Below are positions 4,914 to 5,015 of a DNA stretch of 5,015 nt, piece after piece. The notes beneath the pieces are model-generated. The model saw only the letters and a list, made by a program, of their open reading frames with translations, did not search any database and was not told where the DNA came from. The stretch is from Thioalkalivibrio sp. (lineage in GTDB: Bacteria; Pseudomonadota; Gammaproteobacteria; SpSt-1174): positions 1 to 5,015 of the forward strand of contig DSBO01000008.1 in assembly GCA_011046015.1 (NCBI GenBank), in the 5' to 3' direction. Position 1 is the first letter of the stretch, and every line of letters starts with the position of its first letter. Made by a program: the position numbers and the translations under genes.

Positions 4914-5015
4914 ATGCACATCCCCGACGGCTTCCTCTCGCCCCAGACCTACCTGCCGCTCTACGCGGCCGCGGGTATCGCCTGGTTCGTCGGCATGCGC
5001 CGGGTGCGCCGCCGG
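4914..5015 (+). CDS. cbiM: CbiM/NikM-type nickel/cobalt ECF transporter permease, 5' part
   Basis: Only the first 34 codons are inside the window. They begin MHIPDGFLSPQTYLPLY, the diagnostic N-terminus of CbiM/NikM, the substrate-binding permease of energy-coupling-factor importers for Co2+ or Ni2+. In known structures of this family the Met1 amine and His2 help coordinate the metal, so the exact start matters and ATG at 4914 must be right. A membrane helix begins at about residue 13, followed by the basic RRVRRR at the window edge. The ribosome-binding site is weak, and initiation is probably coupled to the gene ending 4 nt upstream. Nickel versus cobalt cannot be told from this fragment. 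The transmembrane partner and ATPase genes are expected beyond the window. Confidence 0.88.
   Translation, partial: MHIPDGFLSPQTYLPLYAAAGIAWFVGMRRVRRR

Noticed and set aside
4403..4921. N-terminal extension of the upstream DUF2784 gene
   Set aside because: It is antisense to the metal-transport gene, is low-complexity (runs of Glu, Gln, Gly) and is absent from the paralogue. The ATG at 4402 gives matching N-termini.
1..5015. CRISPR array, insertion sequence, tRNA or phage elements
   Set aside because: No regularly spaced repeats, terminal inverted repeats with a transposase, cloverleaf-like segments or phage genes are visible. The only long repeats are the diverged DUF2784 copies.

Overview
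This 5 kb window is GC-rich, densely packed chromosomal DNA. A bifunctional penicillin-binding protein of the PBP1C class, a CbiM-type nickel/cobalt transporter and strongly GC-biased third codon positions point to a Gram-negative proteobacterium, most likely a gammaproteobacterium. The exact group cannot be read from the sequence. I see no mobile element, CRISPR array, tRNA or rRNA.

Layout. (a) 1-482: a small SCP2-like lipid-binding protein gene (+) with a strong Shine-Dalgarno sequence and a textbook intrinsic terminator. (b) 501-776: a small Cupin_3-family gene (-) with a good sigma70-type promoter at 810-837. (c) 888-3065: pbpC (-), with both catalytic domains and all key motifs intact. 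(d) 3066-3185: a divergent control region with an inverted repeat in the pbpC leader. (e) 3186-3575: a small exported protein of unknown function (+). (f) 3553-4402: a three-gene minus-strand cluster made of two DUF2784 membrane-protein paralogues and, between them, a 31-codon small ORF joined to both by ATGA stop/start overlaps. This cluster runs tail to tail into gene (e) with a 23-bp overlap. (g) 4403-4483: a divergent intergenic region with a hairpin. (h) 4484-5015: the start of a nickel/cobalt ECF-type uptake operon (+), with a two-membrane-anchor periplasmic component followed by the first 34 codons of cbiM.

The genes do not form one pathway. Three small modules stand out: cell-wall synthesis (pbpC), a duplicated small membrane-protein locus of unknown function, and metal uptake (cbiM, cut by the window edge). 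The most interesting undescribed element is the predicted 31-residue peptide (3939-4034) wedged between the DUF2784 paralogues. It has its own Shine-Dalgarno sequence and one-base-offset stop/start overlaps at both ends, which suggests a translationally coupled trio. I see no clear evidence of a large novel system.
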